A DNA stretch of 64,000 nucleotides. It comes from DATKWD01 sp963704815. GTDB taxonomy: Bacteria; Actinomycetota; Acidimicrobiia; Acidimicrobiales; Salinilacustritrichaceae. The stretch lies in the NCBI GenBank assembly GCA_963704815.1, contig CAVPHU010000003.1, forward strand, positions 203,646-267,645, in the 5' to 3' direction. The notes under the pieces are model-generated. The model was not told the DNA's origin, ran no database searches, and saw only the letters and a list, made by a program, of their open reading frames with translations. The translations under genes were made by a program, and so were the position numbers. Shown here one piece after another: positions 53,919 through 63,258 of the stretch; within the stretch, counting starts at the first letter, position 1; every line of letters starts with the position of its first letter.

Positions 53919-54911
53919 ATGCCACTCCGGTATCTCATCACGGGCGGTGCCGGGTTCATCGGTTCGCACCTCTGCGAGGCGCTCCTCGGTCGCGGCGACC
54001 ACGTGATCGCGCTCGACAACCTCGACACCGGCCGCCTGTCGAATCTCGACGGAATCGGTTCGCATCCCAACTTCCGCTTCGTCCAGGGCTCGGTGCTCGA
54101 CGCGATGTGTGTCGACGAACTGGTCCACGAGACCGACATCGTCGTCCACCTCGCCGCGGCCGTCGGGGTCAAGCGGATTCTCGAACAGCCCCTCAAGTCC
54201 TTCACCACCAACATCGGTGGCTCCGAGAACGTGTTGGGAGCAGCGCACCGCTATCGACGACGGGTGCTGGTCGCGAGCACGTCGGAGGTCTACGGCAAGA
54301 ACGGCTTGGCGCCGCTCGCCGAGACGTCCGACCGCATCCTCGGCACGCCCGACGTCGCTCGATGGAGCTACAGCACGGCCAAGGCCGTCGACGAGATCCT
54401 GGCCTTCGCGTATCACCGCGAGCGGGGCCTCGACGCCATCATCTGCCGGTTCTTCAACACGGTCGGTCCCCGCCAGAGCCCGGCGTACGGCATGGTGATC
54501 CCGGGGCTGATCCGCCAGGCCGTCTCCGGCGAGCCCATCACGATCTACGGCGACGGCGAACAGACTCGCTGCTTCTGCCACGTTCTCGACACCGTCGACG
54601 CCTTGCTGCGCCTGCTCGACCATCCCGAGAGCGCCGGCGAGGCGTTCAACATCGGCGCCCACGGCGAGCTCTCCATGAACGACCTGGCCGCGAGGATCAA
54701 GGACGAGGTGGGGTCCGACAGCGAGATCGTGCACGTGCCCTACGAGGTCGCCTACCCCGAGGGATTCGAGGACATGCGCCGGCGGGTCCCGGTCACCACC
54801 AAGATCGAGAACCTGACCGGCTGGAGAACGACCCGGACGATCGACGACATCCTCCGCGAGACCATCGCCGAGGCCCGAAGCGAGCGAGCGGCCGCCGAGT
54901 TGCTGGACTGA
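53919..54911 (+). CDS. NAD-dependent sugar-nucleotide epimerase/dehydratase/decarboxylase (extended SDR)
   Basis: A 330-residue SDR starting at ATG 53919. TGGAGFIGSHL (about residues 8-18) binds NAD; STSEVYGKNG holds the Ser/Thr; YSTAK is the catalytic Tyr-Lys pair; FNTVGPRQSPAYGMVIPGLI and GDGEQTRCFCHVLD complete the substrate pocket. The RQSPAYGMV and EQTRCFCHV sequences resemble UDP-glucuronate decarboxylase and GDP-mannose 4,6-dehydratase-type enzymes; I cannot choose. It is the first gene of the rightward glycan unit and lies just before the initiating transferase. Confidence 0.88.
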   Translation: MPLRYLITGGAGFIGSHLCEALLGRGDHVIALDNLDTGRLSNLDGIGSHPNFRFVQGSVLDAMCVDELVHETDIVVHLAAAVGVKRILEQPLKSFTTNIGGSENVLGAAHRYRRRVLVASTSEVYGKNGLAPLAETSDRILGTPDVARWSYSTAKAVDEILAFAYHRERGLDAIICRFFNTVGPRQSPAYGMVIPGLIRQAVSGEPITIYGDGEQTRCFCHVLDTVDALLRLLDHPESAGEAFNIGAHGELSMNDLAARIKDEVGSDSEIVHVPYEVAYPEGFEDMRRRVPVTTKIENLTGWRTTRTIDDILRETIAEARSERAAAELLD

Positions 54912-54916
54912 ACCCG

Positions 54917-56052
54917 ATGGAGATCCGCTGGGCATTCGCGCTGATCGTCGGCTTCATCGTCGCTGCCGTCGTCACCCCGCTCTGTCGCCGCTACGCCCTT
55001 CGCGTGCAGATGATGGACGTGCCGGACGAGCGACGCAAGGTGCACAAGGCCAGCACGCCGTACCTCGGGGGTGTCGCCATCATGCTGGCGGCCGTCGCCG
55101 GCAGCGGCGTGCCCATCAGCCGCGAGTACATCGCCAAGGCGGGTTTGCTCGCCGTCTGTGCTGTCCTCCTCGGAGTGATCGGGCTCGTCGACGACCGGCG
55201 CAACCTGCACCCGTTCCCCGGTTCGCGGCCCAGTCGGCTGCCGCCGCGATCGCGGTGCTCGCCGGCGTGCAGGTGACGGTGCTCAACGATGCGACGGTGC
55301 TCAACGCCGTCGTCACCATCGTCTGGATCGTCGGCATCACCAACGCCGTGAACCTGCTCGACAACATGGACGGACTCGCCGCCGGCACGGTTGCCATCTC
55401 GTCGGCCGGCGTCTTCGCCCTCGCTGCCTTGGGCGACCAATACCTGGTGGCAGGTGCCGCCGCGGCCATCACCGGCGCCTGCCTCGGCTTCCTCGTCTAC
55501 AACCGCCGACCGGCCAGCATCTTCATGGGTGACGCCGGCAGCCTCTTCCTCGGCTTCTCGATCGCGGTGCTCACCGCCCAGGTGAACGCCAGCGAGGTGC
55601 CACGCCCACAGAGCTGGGTCGTGCCCACGCTCCTGCTCGGCCTCGCCGTCACCGACACGTCGCTCGTCACCGTCGAACGCCTCCGGCACGGCCGGTCACC
55701 GTTCAAGGGCGGTCAGGACCATCTCTCCCACCGCCTCGCGGCGCTCGGTCTCGGCCAAGGTTGGGCCGTGGTCGCCCTGCTCGGCTTCCAGGCCGTGCTG
55801 GCTACCGCAGCGGTCGCCGTGGGCCGCGGCCTCATCAACCCGCTGGCCACCCTCGCCGTTGCGGTGGTTGCCGCCGGGGCACTGGTCGTGGTTGCCCTCC
55901 GCCACGACCCCTACCCCGCCATGCTCGAGGCCGAAGCCAAGCTGAGGGCATTGGCTCGGCGGGCTGAGGATCGGGCCCCCTCCGGCGTGGCCCCCGTCGA
56001 GCGACGCAAGCGACCTCGGCTGCTCGCCCGACACGGCGCGGACCGAGCCTGA
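54917..56052 (+). CDS. WecA/TagO/MraY-type polyprenyl-phosphate sugar-1-phosphate transferase (frameshift near 55215)
   Basis: About 378 residues with around eleven membrane helices. Family motifs: MMDVPDERRKVHKASTPYLGG (the D-x-P-D-x-R-K-x-H start), VGLVDDRRNLHP, NLLDNMDGLAAG and IFMGDAGSLFLGFSI, then the cytoplasmic loop GQDHLSHRL. This enzyme would transfer a sugar 1-phosphate (GlcNAc-1-P or similar) to undecaprenyl phosphate to start a lipid-linked glycan. A missing C in TTCCCCGGTTC near 55217 breaks the frame; adding it restores FPRFAAQSAAAAIAVLAG. ATG 54917 lies five bases after the epimerase stop. Confidence 0.9.
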
Positions 56053-56059
56053 ACCTCGG

Positions 56060-57034
56060 CTACTGGCTGGCCTCGACCTGTCCGAGGATCCAGTCATAGG
56101 TCTTGGCGATGCCTTCGCGCAACGGCGTCGAGGGCGACCATCCCAGCCGCTTCTGGATGAGCGTGTTGTCGCTGTTGCGACCACGAACACCCTGTGGGGC
56201 CGAGAGGTCGTGCCGGCGAGTCACGTCGATGCCGGCATGCTCGGCCACGATGTCGATCAACTCGTTGATCGACACCATCTCCGATGATCCGATGTTGAGG
56301 GGTTCGTCGACATCGGACTCCATGAGCATTCGCGTCCCGACGGCTGCGTCGTCGATGAAGGTGAAGCTGCGGGTCTGTTCGCCGTCGCCCCAGACCTCGA
56401 TCTCGTGGTCGCCGGTCACTGCGGCCGTGGCGATCTTGCGGCAGATGGCCGCAGGGGCCTTCTCCCGCCCACCATCCCAGGTGCCGTTCGGTCCGTAGAC
56501 GTTGTGATAGCGGGCGACCCGCGCTTGGATGCCGAAGTCCTCCTGGAAGTGGCGGCACATCCGCTCACCGAAGAGCTTCTCCCAGCCGTAGCCGTCCTCG
56601 GGCATGGCCGGGTAGACGTCGGTCTCCTCACGCAGCGCGATCACCTCGGTGTGAGACTGGAGGTCGTCGCGGTAGACACACGCCGTTGAGGCGTAGAAGA
56701 ACCGCTCGATGCCGACGTCGCGGCCGGCCACGAGCAGGTGGGTGTTGATGAGCGACGACAACATGCACAGCGCCTTGTTGAGCTCGATGAAACCCATGCC
56801 ACCCATGTCGCAGGCGAAGTTGTAGATCTGCGAACACCCCTCGGCTGCCTCCTGGCAGGCATCGAGCAGTTGCAGGTCGAGTTGGCGGCGGTCGGCACCC
56901 GGGAGCGGCCGGTGCCACTCGTCGATCGGCGCCAGATCGACCACTCGCACCTCGTGGCCATCGTCGAGCAACGACTGGGCGACGGCACCTCCGATGAAGC
57001 CGCCACCGCCGGCCACCAGGATCATCTCCACCAT
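56060..57034 (-). CDS. GDP-mannose 3,5-epimerase-like SDR
   Basis: A 324-residue SDR whose sequence follows plant GDP-mannose 3,5-epimerase strikingly: NFACDMGGMGFIELNKA, FYASTACVYRDD, EDGYGWEKLFGERMC, FGIQARVARYHNVYGPNGTW, GREKAPAAICRK, GDGEQTRSFTFID, EPLNIGSSEMVSINEL and VRGRNSDNTLIQKRLGW. The Tyr-Lys pair and the Cys-Lys acid/base residues are in place. Such enzymes make GDP-L-galactose (and L-gulose) from GDP-mannose. In a bacterial glycan locus this would provide an L-galactose donor. Start is ATG at 57034 after GGAG; an ATG at 57025 is also in frame. The gene is transcribed against its rightward neighbours. Confidence 0.9.
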   Translation of the reverse strand: MVEMILVAGGGGFIGGAVAQSLLDDGHEVRVVDLAPIDEWHRPLPGADRRQLDLQLLDACQEAAEGCSQIYNFACDMGGMGFIELNKALCMLSSLINTHLLVAGRDVGIERFFYASTACVYRDDLQSHTEVIALREETDVYPAMPEDGYGWEKLFGERMCRHFQEDFGIQARVARYHNVYGPNGTWDGGREKAPAAICRKIATAAVTGDHEIEVWGDGEQTRSFTFIDDAAVGTRMLMESDVDEPLNIGSSEMVSINELIDIVAEHAGIDVTRRHDLSAPQGVRGRNSDNTLIQKRLGWSPSTPLREGIAKTYDWILGQVEASQ

Positions 57035-57095
57035 CGATCTGCTCCACATCTTCGGCATCGATCTGCGGCCACCCCTGGCTCATGGCCGGTGATCG

Positions 57096-57115
57096 CCGCA
57101 GACCTGCGGTAGCAT
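57096..57115 (+). promoter_or_regulatory. palindromic operator-like site overlapping a -10 element
   Basis: CCGCAG (57096-57101), two bases, CTGCGG (57104-57109) form a perfect dyad that directly abuts TAGCAT (57110-57115), a good -10 hexamer for the rightward glycosyltransferase. A further CTGCGG half-site lies at 57063-57068. The 204-base divergent space between the GME-like gene and the glycosyltransferase gene contains nothing else I can name. A repressor binding the dyad would cover the promoter. Confidence 0.4.
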
Positions 57116-57238
57116 GGCACGGCAATGCGGGGCGCGCCGGATGGTCTCAGCCATGACTGCTGCGCCTCCACGCTCACCGCCGATGCCGAACACACCTGAG
57201 CGACTGGTGCTCCCGGGCTCGTGCCGCCGTGGCCGCTC

Positions 57239-58277
57239 ATGACTCGACGACCCAGGGTGGCGTTCTGCTACTTCCATCCGCCGGACGAGATGCCGAGCTA
57301 CGTCGCACGTGACTTCGAGACGCTGGCGGAGCTGGGCGACGTCGAGTGGGTCCGGTCACAGCCACGGCCCGCGTGGCGACGACATCGGGGACCGACCGGA
57401 TGGCTGCCCGATCGCGCAACACGGTCGACCGTCGCCGCAGCCGACCTCGTGTTCCAGTGGTTCGCCACGCCGTCGGCGCCCGTGCTCGCGGCCCGTCTCG
57501 CCAAGAAGCCATCCATCGTCATCGCGGGAGGCTTCGACGTGGCCAGCCTTCCGGAAATCGACTACGGCCGCATGGCGCACCCCGTCACCCGAGCCATGGG
57601 GCGGCTGACCCTGCGGACCGCCCAGCGCGTGTGTGGCTGTGTCGGAGACCAATGCCGCGGAGACTCGCCGGTGGGCACCTCGAGCAAGGGTCGACGTCGT
57701 CCCACACGGATTCGAGCCGGTTCCCGCTCCTGTGGGCGGGCCGAGATCCGAACGGGTCGTGTCGGTCGGTGCGATTTCGTGGGACTACATGCAGCGGAAG
57801 GGGCTCGAGGACTTCGCCCGGGCGAGCCGAAGCCTGCCTGACGTCGAGTTCGTGTTGGCTGGCCGACATGTCGAGCCCGATGCCGTCGCGCACCTTCGAG
57901 CCACCGGCGGCGCCAACCTCCGCCTCCCGGGGTTCCTGACCGATGCCGGGCTGGAAGAGCTCTTGACGACGAGCTCGGTGTACCTCCAGCTGTCACGGCA
58001 CGAGGCGTTCGGATGTTCGGTCGCCGAGGCCATGCTCCACGGCTGCACGCCGGTCCTGACCCGAGCGGGAGCGCTTCCCGAGGTGGCCGCCGATGCTGCG
58101 TACTACGCGAACTCGCACGCACCCGAGGCGGTCGCTGCATCGATCCGCGACGCCATCGAGACCCCCAAGGCGCACGAGGCGTGGTCGCGCATCACCGAGG
58201 CCTATCCGGCGTCGGCCCGACGCGAGGCGCTGATCGCCGCGGTGCGGCGTGAGCTGAGGAACGGCGAGCCGTCTTGA
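57239..58277 (+). CDS. GT4-type glycosyltransferase (frameshift near 57640)
   Basis: About 345 residues from ATG 57239. The N-terminal half has the RVAFCYFHPPDEMPSYVARDFE acceptor-side start, then VFQWFATPSAPVLAARLAKKPSIVIAGGFD. After the break the GT-B C-terminal half shows VVPHGFEPVPAP, VVSVGAISWDYMQRKGLEDF, FVLAGRHVE, VYLQLSRHEAFGCSVAEAM (the E-x7-E nucleotide-sugar motif) and GCTPVLTRAGALPEV. An inserted T (GTGTGTGG) near 57640 explains the frame loss; removal gives VVAVSETNAAETRRWAPRA. It adds a sugar to the growing lipid-linked glycan. The stop overlaps the next start. Confidence 0.88.
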
Positions 58278-59037
58278 CCGAGGCGCCGCATCGTCCTGTC
58301 ATCGTGAAGCAGTGGGGCCTGCAGAAGTCTGGCACGAACGTGACCCGCTGGATCATCGAGCAGAACCTGACGCCGATCCGCGTCCAGGTGCACGAAGGGG
58401 GCTGGAAGCACGCCACACCCCGGAACGTCGAGGACTTCGCCGGCTACGCCACGGACGCACTCGCCTCTCCTGACCACCACATCGTCACCGTTCGCGATCC
58501 TCGCCAGTGGCTGGCATCGTTCAAGGCGTACAGCCGCCACGACCCACCCACCCTCCCCAGCAACTTTCCGCAGTACTCGAGGAGGCCGCGGAACGCCGAC
58601 GAGATCATGCGGCGGTGGGCCGGCTACCTCGACGACTACCTGTCCTGGAACCGATCGGCCGGAGACCAGCACGTCGCCCTCGTCGACTACGACCGGGTGG
58701 TCAGCGACACCGACCGGGTACTCGATGAACTCGTCGACTTGTGGGGCGTGTGCCGCAGGACCCCACAGGCCGTGACCCCTTCGAGCAGCGTCGATCCGCA
58801 CGGGCGCCGGTACTTCGCGTCCAACCCGTCCCCGGATGCCGAGTGGCTCGGCCGCCTGAGCCGCAGCGATCTCGAGGCAGTCGACCGTTGGGTCCCGCCG
58901 AACGGCCCGGTCGGCTCGATGTTCCCCGGTTCGACCCTGCTCCGTCGTTGCTCACTCACGGTCGGGCTCGCTCAGCCCACCTCCTGCATCGGCTGTCGAG
59001 CCGCGTTCGGCGTCGCCTCGGGGACCAGAATGCCTGA
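58274..59037 (+). CDS. sulfotransferase 1 (frameshift near 58930)
   Basis: About 254 residues starting at TTG 58274. The PAPS-binding 5' loop is GLQKSGTNVTRW; the 3' phosphate region is TVRDPRQWLASFKAYS; ADEIMRRWAGYLDDYLSW and VALVDYDRVVSD follow. In the sequence as given the frame runs into the next gene, producing an apparent double sulfotransferase. A missing C in TTCCCCGGTTC near 58925 (the same context as in the upstream transferase gene) explains this: adding it gives MFPRFDPAPSLLTHGRARSAHLL and a stop at 59037. So this is a separate gene overlapping the next by eight bases. Confidence 0.75.
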
Positions 59038-59917
59038 TCCACCACGTCGCCAGCGGCGGTTCGATGCGATGATCATCGGCGGTCAGAAGTGCGGCACCAC
59101 CTCACTCCTGCGATATGTCGGCCAACACCCGAACGTCGCCACGCATCACACCACGGAGTTCGCGTGGTTCGCCGACCCCGCACCGGAGGTCGGCCTCGAC
59201 GAGTGCTGGGACGACAGCTTCGGGCGGGTGCACGATGAACCGACGTTCGTGGGCAAGTCGGCCGTGCTCGCGGCACGACCCGATGGCCTCCGACGTCTCG
59301 CCGAGCACAACCCCCGATGCGAGCTCTTCCTCCTCATGCGAAACCCGGTCGAGCGTGCCCTGTCCTCGTACCGGATGGAGGACCGCCTCGGGACCGTCGA
59401 CGAGCCGTTCACGGCGCTCGAGGAACGGCTCGACACCGATCACTGGTGGCACCGCGTGTTCGTCGAACTCGGGAACTATCCGCAGCTGATCGAGAACGTG
59501 TTCGAGGTGTTTCCGGCAGCACAACTGCACCTCCTCGTCTTCGACGATCTCCTGGACCGCCCTCGTTCGGTCGTCGCCCAACTGTTCGACGCCATCGGAC
59601 TCGAGGATTCCGAGACCGTCGACACCGAGCGCGTCTTCAACGCCGGGTCCGCCCCGGGCTTGCGGGACCGGATCAGTCGGCGGCTCCGAGGCGAGCGGAT
59701 GGCGCCGGTGCGCCGACTCGCGAAGGCCGTCGTTCCCGCCGATCTGTGGGCCCGAAGCTCTCGCACCATGACCGAAGGGCCTCCGAAGGCCCCGGGTGCA
59801 CACGCTGCCGCGCCGGCCGAACTCGGGCTCGACCTGCGGTTCCTCCGGAACTACTACGAGCCGCAGATCCGAGAGGTCGAGGCACTGCTCGACCGGCGTC
59901 TCGACGAGTGGCGGTGA
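59030..59917 (+). CDS. sulfotransferase 2
   Basis: A 295-residue sulfotransferase from ATG 59030. The 5'-phosphosulfate loop IIGGQKCGTTSLLRYVGQHPN lies at residues 15-35, the 3'-phosphate motif is LLMRNPVERALSSYRME, and HLLVFDDLLDRPRSVVAQLFDAIGL is the conserved C-terminal helix region. These enzymes move sulfate from PAPS to hydroxyl or amino groups, here probably of a glycan (carbohydrate sulfotransferase family). The short N-terminus lacks a signal or membrane helix, so it acts inside the cell on the lipid-linked intermediate or a sugar. No break. Confidence 0.88.
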   Translation: MPDPPRRQRRFDAMIIGGQKCGTTSLLRYVGQHPNVATHHTTEFAWFADPAPEVGLDECWDDSFGRVHDEPTFVGKSAVLAARPDGLRRLAEHNPRCELFLLMRNPVERALSSYRMEDRLGTVDEPFTALEERLDTDHWWHRVFVELGNYPQLIENVFEVFPAAQLHLLVFDDLLDRPRSVVAQLFDAIGLEDSETVDTERVFNAGSAPGLRDRISRRLRGERMAPVRRLAKAVVPADLWARSSRTMTEGPPKAPGAHAAAPAELGLDLRFLRNYYEPQIREVEALLDRRLDEWR

Positions 59918-59927
59918 CGGAGGTCGC

Positions 59928-60518
59928 TCACCGGATCGGAGGCCGACCGGCCGCGCGAATCGGGCGGGCGGGCACGCCCCCCACTCGCTCGCCTTCAGCC
60001 ACGGGCCGGTTGACGAACGAGTTCGCTCCGACGATCGCTCGCGCTCCGATGTCCGCACCCGGGACGACGGTTGCCTTGGCTCCGATCCACGCCCCGTCAC
60101 CGATGCGAATCGGCGACGTCGCCATCGGCTGCTTGCCGTAGGGCTCATCGGACTCGGTTCCGTGGTTCTGGTCGCGAATCGTCACGTATTCGGCAAGCAG
60201 GGCATGGTCACCGACCTCGACGCGCTCGTAGCTCACGACCGCGCTGCCGTCGCCGACGAAGGTGGCCTCGCCGATCGAGATGATGCCGCCTTCCTCAGCG
60301 ATCAACGAGACGTTTCGCCCGAGGCGGACGCGAGGGCCCAGATGGATGTGTCCTCCCTCGGTGGTCAGCATCCTCACGCCCGGCCCGATCTTGACGCCTG
60401 GTTCGCAGTGGATGTCGTAGCCGAGTTCGAACAACCGGCGACGAACCGCCGATGCGGCGGCCGAACGCTGCCAGCCGAGCGTTCGCCGAGCCGCTCCGGC
60501 CAGGAGGCGACCGCACAT
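59928..60518 (-). CDS. left-handed beta-helix acyltransferase (hexapeptide repeat)
   Basis: The ATG at 60518 gives 196 residues; GTGs at 60551 and 60617 are possible. Hexapeptide turns run from about residue 50 (PGVKIGPGVRML, LGPRVRLGRNVSLI, IGEATFVGDGSAVV) and continue to the C-terminus (IRIGDGAWIGAKATVVPGADIGARAIVGANSFV, ERVGGVPARPIR). The loop RDQNHGTESDEP with its catalytic-type His is typical of sugar O-acetyltransferases (maltose acetyltransferase and WbbJ-like). It is likely to acetylate a sugar of the glycan made here. It is divergent from the exporter gene and convergent with sulfotransferase 2. Confidence 0.8.
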   Translation of the reverse strand: MCGRLLAGAARRTLGWQRSAAASAVRRRLFELGYDIHCEPGVKIGPGVRMLTTEGGHIHLGPRVRLGRNVSLIAEEGGIISIGEATFVGDGSAVVSYERVEVGDHALLAEYVTIRDQNHGTESDEPYGKQPMATSPIRIGDGAWIGAKATVVPGADIGARAIVGANSFVNRPVAEGERVGGVPARPIRAAGRPPIR

Positions 60519-60636
60519 CGTCGTGCCATGCGATCGGGTCGGCGATGACACGCCCCCACGGTACCGACTGCGCGCGGGGCGATCGATGACGGAGCGGACT
60601 GGGCTCGAGATGGCCACGCACGAGCGGTCGCGCCAC

Positions 60637-60665
60637 TACGGTTGAGCGGGCAGATTCACGCCCGC
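60637..60665 (+). promoter_or_regulatory. possible promoter and 5'-UTR hairpin before the ABC exporter gene
   Basis: TACGGT at 60637-60642 could serve as a -10 for the exporter gene; GCGGGC (60646-60651) pairs with GCCCGC (60660-60665) across an 8-base loop and would lie at the very start of such a transcript. The remaining leader of about 100 bases to GTG 60767 shows nothing else. Weak evidence. Confidence 0.2.
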
Positions 60666-60766
60666 CGACGCATGGAGTCCCGCCCTCTTGCCGGATCGTC
60701 CGCTCGATCGAACACCAGAGCTCGTCCGTCGAGGCCGGCCAGGACTTCGCTGCCGAGTTCACCACT

Positions 60767-62542
60767 GTGTCTGAGCCCCCGACCGAACTCCCTCGTTCTC
60801 CAGCCTCGATCCGACGCCTCGAAGTGGGCGGGACGAACCGGTCGTGGCGGGAGCTGTCGCGGCTCGTGCTCACGTCCACCGAACGACGCCGACTGGCACG
60901 CGTCGGTGCGCTCCTCGGCTTCGGGTCTCTGCTCGAAGCCGCCGCCGTCGCCGCCGTGTTCCCTTTTCTCCAGACCCTGCTGCGTGAGGGTACCGAGCTC
61001 CCGGCCGCGAGCAGCGGCGCCATGTCCTTCCTCGATGACCTCGACATCCGCACCGCGGGGCTGGGGTTGCTGGGCTTCTACCTGGTGAAGAACCTGGTCG
61101 TCGGCTTCGCGCACTACCGCATGTACCGGACCGTGGCCGACGTCCGGGTCGGGGTGACCTCGAGGACCTTCCGGCTCTTCATGCGCGAACCGTACGAACG
61201 ACACATCGAGCGCGACCTCGCCGAGGTTCAACGCGCCGTCCAACTCGACGCCGGGCTGCTGGTCTCACAGACGATCGTCGTCGGCTTGACCCTCCTCAGC
61301 GAGGCACTGGTGATCAGCTTCATGCTGGCGTTGCTCCTGATCCTCCAGCCCATGGCCACCTTGACCATCGGGATGGTCGGCGGCGCTGCCGTCACCATCT
61401 GGCACTTCGCGCTCCGCCATCGCCTCAGCCGCCACGGGGCGGGAGTCCAGGCAGCGAAACGCGACATGATCCGCGCCATCGTCGAAGGGCTCCAGGCGTT
61501 CAAGGAGGCACGCGTGCTGCACATCGAACCGTTCTTCGAACGCAGCCTCCGCACGTCGACGATCGAGTTCGGAAAGGCCGAGACGTTCAAGGGATCGATC
61601 GGACCGCTGCCCAGGCTCATCCTCGAGCTGATCCTGATGACCGCCCTCGTCGTCTGGGCCTCGGTCGTCTTCGCGGGAGGCGAGGCGAGCACGGCAACGG
61701 TCGCGGCCATCGGTGTCTACATCGCCGCCGCACTCCGACTGGTCCCGTCACTCGGCCGGATCGCGAGCAGCAGCAATCAGATCCGCTATGCCCGCACCGG
61801 CGTCCTGCAGCTCGCCGACCTGCTCGCCGAGCCGCAGCGCGAGACGGCCGAGGTGCCCGTGCCTGCGGGGTTCACCTCACTCGAGATGCACGACGTGGGA
61901 TTGACCTATCCCGGGGCCGACTCGCCGGCGCTCGAACACATCTCGCTTCGCATCGAGCGCGGCGAAGTCGTCGCCATCGTCGGTGCCTCGGGATCGGGGA
62001 AGACCACGTTGGTCGACCTGATCCTGGGCCTGTTGACACCGACCACCGGAACGGTCGACTGGGTGGCGCCCGAGCAGCCGGACTCGTCCTCGGCGATCTG
62101 CGCGTATCTGCCCCAGCGTCCGTACGTCGCGCCTGGGACCATCCGCGACAACCTCGTCCTCGGCCTCGACGCCGACGAGATGTCGGACGAGCGGTGCTGG
62201 CACGCTCTCGAGGAGGCCAGCCTGAGCGCCGAGATCCGATCGAAGCCCGAGGCACTCGGCTACAACGTGGGCGAGGCCGGCGGAAAGCTCTCAGGCGGCC
62301 AGCGTCAACGGCTCGCGCTGGCCCGGAGTCTTGCTCGGGGCGCATCGCTCATCGTCCTCGACGAGCCCACTGCTGCACTCGACAAGGAAAGCGCCGAGGC
62401 CGTCGTGCGGAGCTGGAACAACCTCGCGGGACACGCCACGGTGCTCGTGGTCACGCACGATCCTGCCGTTGCGGCACAAGCCGGACGGACGATCGCCATC
62501 CGTGATGGCCGCTTGGTTGACGCCGACCGAGCCTCAGCTTGA
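60767..62542 (+). CDS. PglK-like ABC exporter (fused membrane and ATP-binding domains)
   Basis: A 591-residue half-transporter from GTG 60767. The membrane domain (about 1-350) has six predicted helices, including RLARVGALLGFGSLLEAAAVAAVFPFL and the VISFMLALLLILQPMATLTIG segment. The ATPase domain has Walker A VGASGSGKTTL (about residue 407), Q-loop AYLPQRPYVAPG, signature LSGGQRQRLALARSLA and Walker B SLIVLDEPTAAL with the D-loop. The ALEHISLRIERGEVVAIVG start and the FFERS loop match PglK-type flippases that move lipid-linked glycans across the membrane. Position among sulfotransferases and glycosyltransferases supports that role. Confidence 0.9.
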   Translation: MSEPPTELPRSPASIRRLEVGGTNRSWRELSRLVLTSTERRRLARVGALLGFGSLLEAAAVAAVFPFLQTLLREGTELPAASSGAMSFLDDLDIRTAGLGLLGFYLVKNLVVGFAHYRMYRTVADVRVGVTSRTFRLFMREPYERHIERDLAEVQRAVQLDAGLLVSQTIVVGLTLLSEALVISFMLALLLILQPMATLTIGMVGGAAVTIWHFALRHRLSRHGAGVQAAKRDMIRAIVEGLQAFKEARVLHIEPFFERSLRTSTIEFGKAETFKGSIGPLPRLILELILMTALVVWASVVFAGGEASTATVAAIGVYIAAALRLVPSLGRIASSSNQIRYARTGVLQLADLLAEPQRETAEVPVPAGFTSLEMHDVGLTYPGADSPALEHISLRIERGEVVAIVGASGSGKTTLVDLILGLLTPTTGTVDWVAPEQPDSSSAICAYLPQRPYVAPGTIRDNLVLGLDADEMSDERCWHALEEASLSAEIRSKPEALGYNVGEAGGKLSGGQRQRLALARSLARGASLIVLDEPTAALDKESAEAVVRSWNNLAGHATVLVVTHDPAVAAQAGRTIAIRDGRLVDADRASA

Positions 62543-62548
62543 GATCAC

Positions 62549-63240
62549 GTGATCATCTCGCACCGCCACCGCTTCATCTTCTTCTCGAATCCCAAGACCG
62601 GTTCGGAGAGCGTCCGTAGGTTGCTCGAGCCCTACTCCGATGTCGAGGTCGTGCGCTACCCCGACGTGGATGCCCACCATCGCTTCTACTCGCACATGCG
62701 CCCGGTCGAGGCGAAGGTCGTGTTCGACGAGTTCGGATGGCCGTTCGACGAGTACCGGCGCTTCGTGTTCGTCAGGAATCCGTGGGCACGTCTGGTCTCC
62801 GCCTACGAGTACATCGCGCAGAGCGGCAGCGCGCTCGCAGAGGCAGTCGTCGGAGGCGATCCGCGCCGGCGCTCCCCGACTTCACGACCTGGCTCGCGAC
62901 GGTCCGGGCCGACGGCGCCGGAGGCGGCGGCGACCCCAACCAACGCTGGCGCAGGTACAGCACCTACTCACTCGAGCACTTCGTCGCCGGACCCGACGGA
63001 CGCGAACTGGTCGACGACGTGCTGCGGCTCGAAGACATCGACTCGGAGCTACGCCCCTATCTCGCGACCACGTTCGGCCTCGGCCACCTCACCGAAGTGG
63101 ACGTCCCCACCGTGAACCGGAGCACCACCGCTGACGCGGGATACGCCGACCACTACGACTCACCGAGCCGAGAGCTGGTTGCCGATCGCTATCGACGCGA
63201 CATCGGCCGGTTCGGCTACCGGTTCGACGACGAGGCCTGA
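62549..63240 (+). CDS. sulfotransferase 3, Sulfotransfer_2-type (frameshift near 62865)
   Basis: About 230 residues from GTG 62549, seven bases after the exporter stop. The PAPS-binding loop is FFSNPKTGSESVRRLLEP (5' motif), and FVFVRNPWARLVSAYEYIAQ is the 3' motif with the conserved Arg and Ser, as in family 2 (carbohydrate, heparan/HNK-1/chondroitin-like) sulfotransferases. A missing G in CGGGCGC near 62865 breaks the frame; adding it gives PRRALPDFTTWLATVRADG. The second half (RYSTYSLEHFVAGPDGRELVDDVLRLEDID and the C-terminal GRFGYRF) is normal for the family. Confidence 0.85.
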
Positions 63241-63258
63241 CCCAGAGGCGAGAACGAC

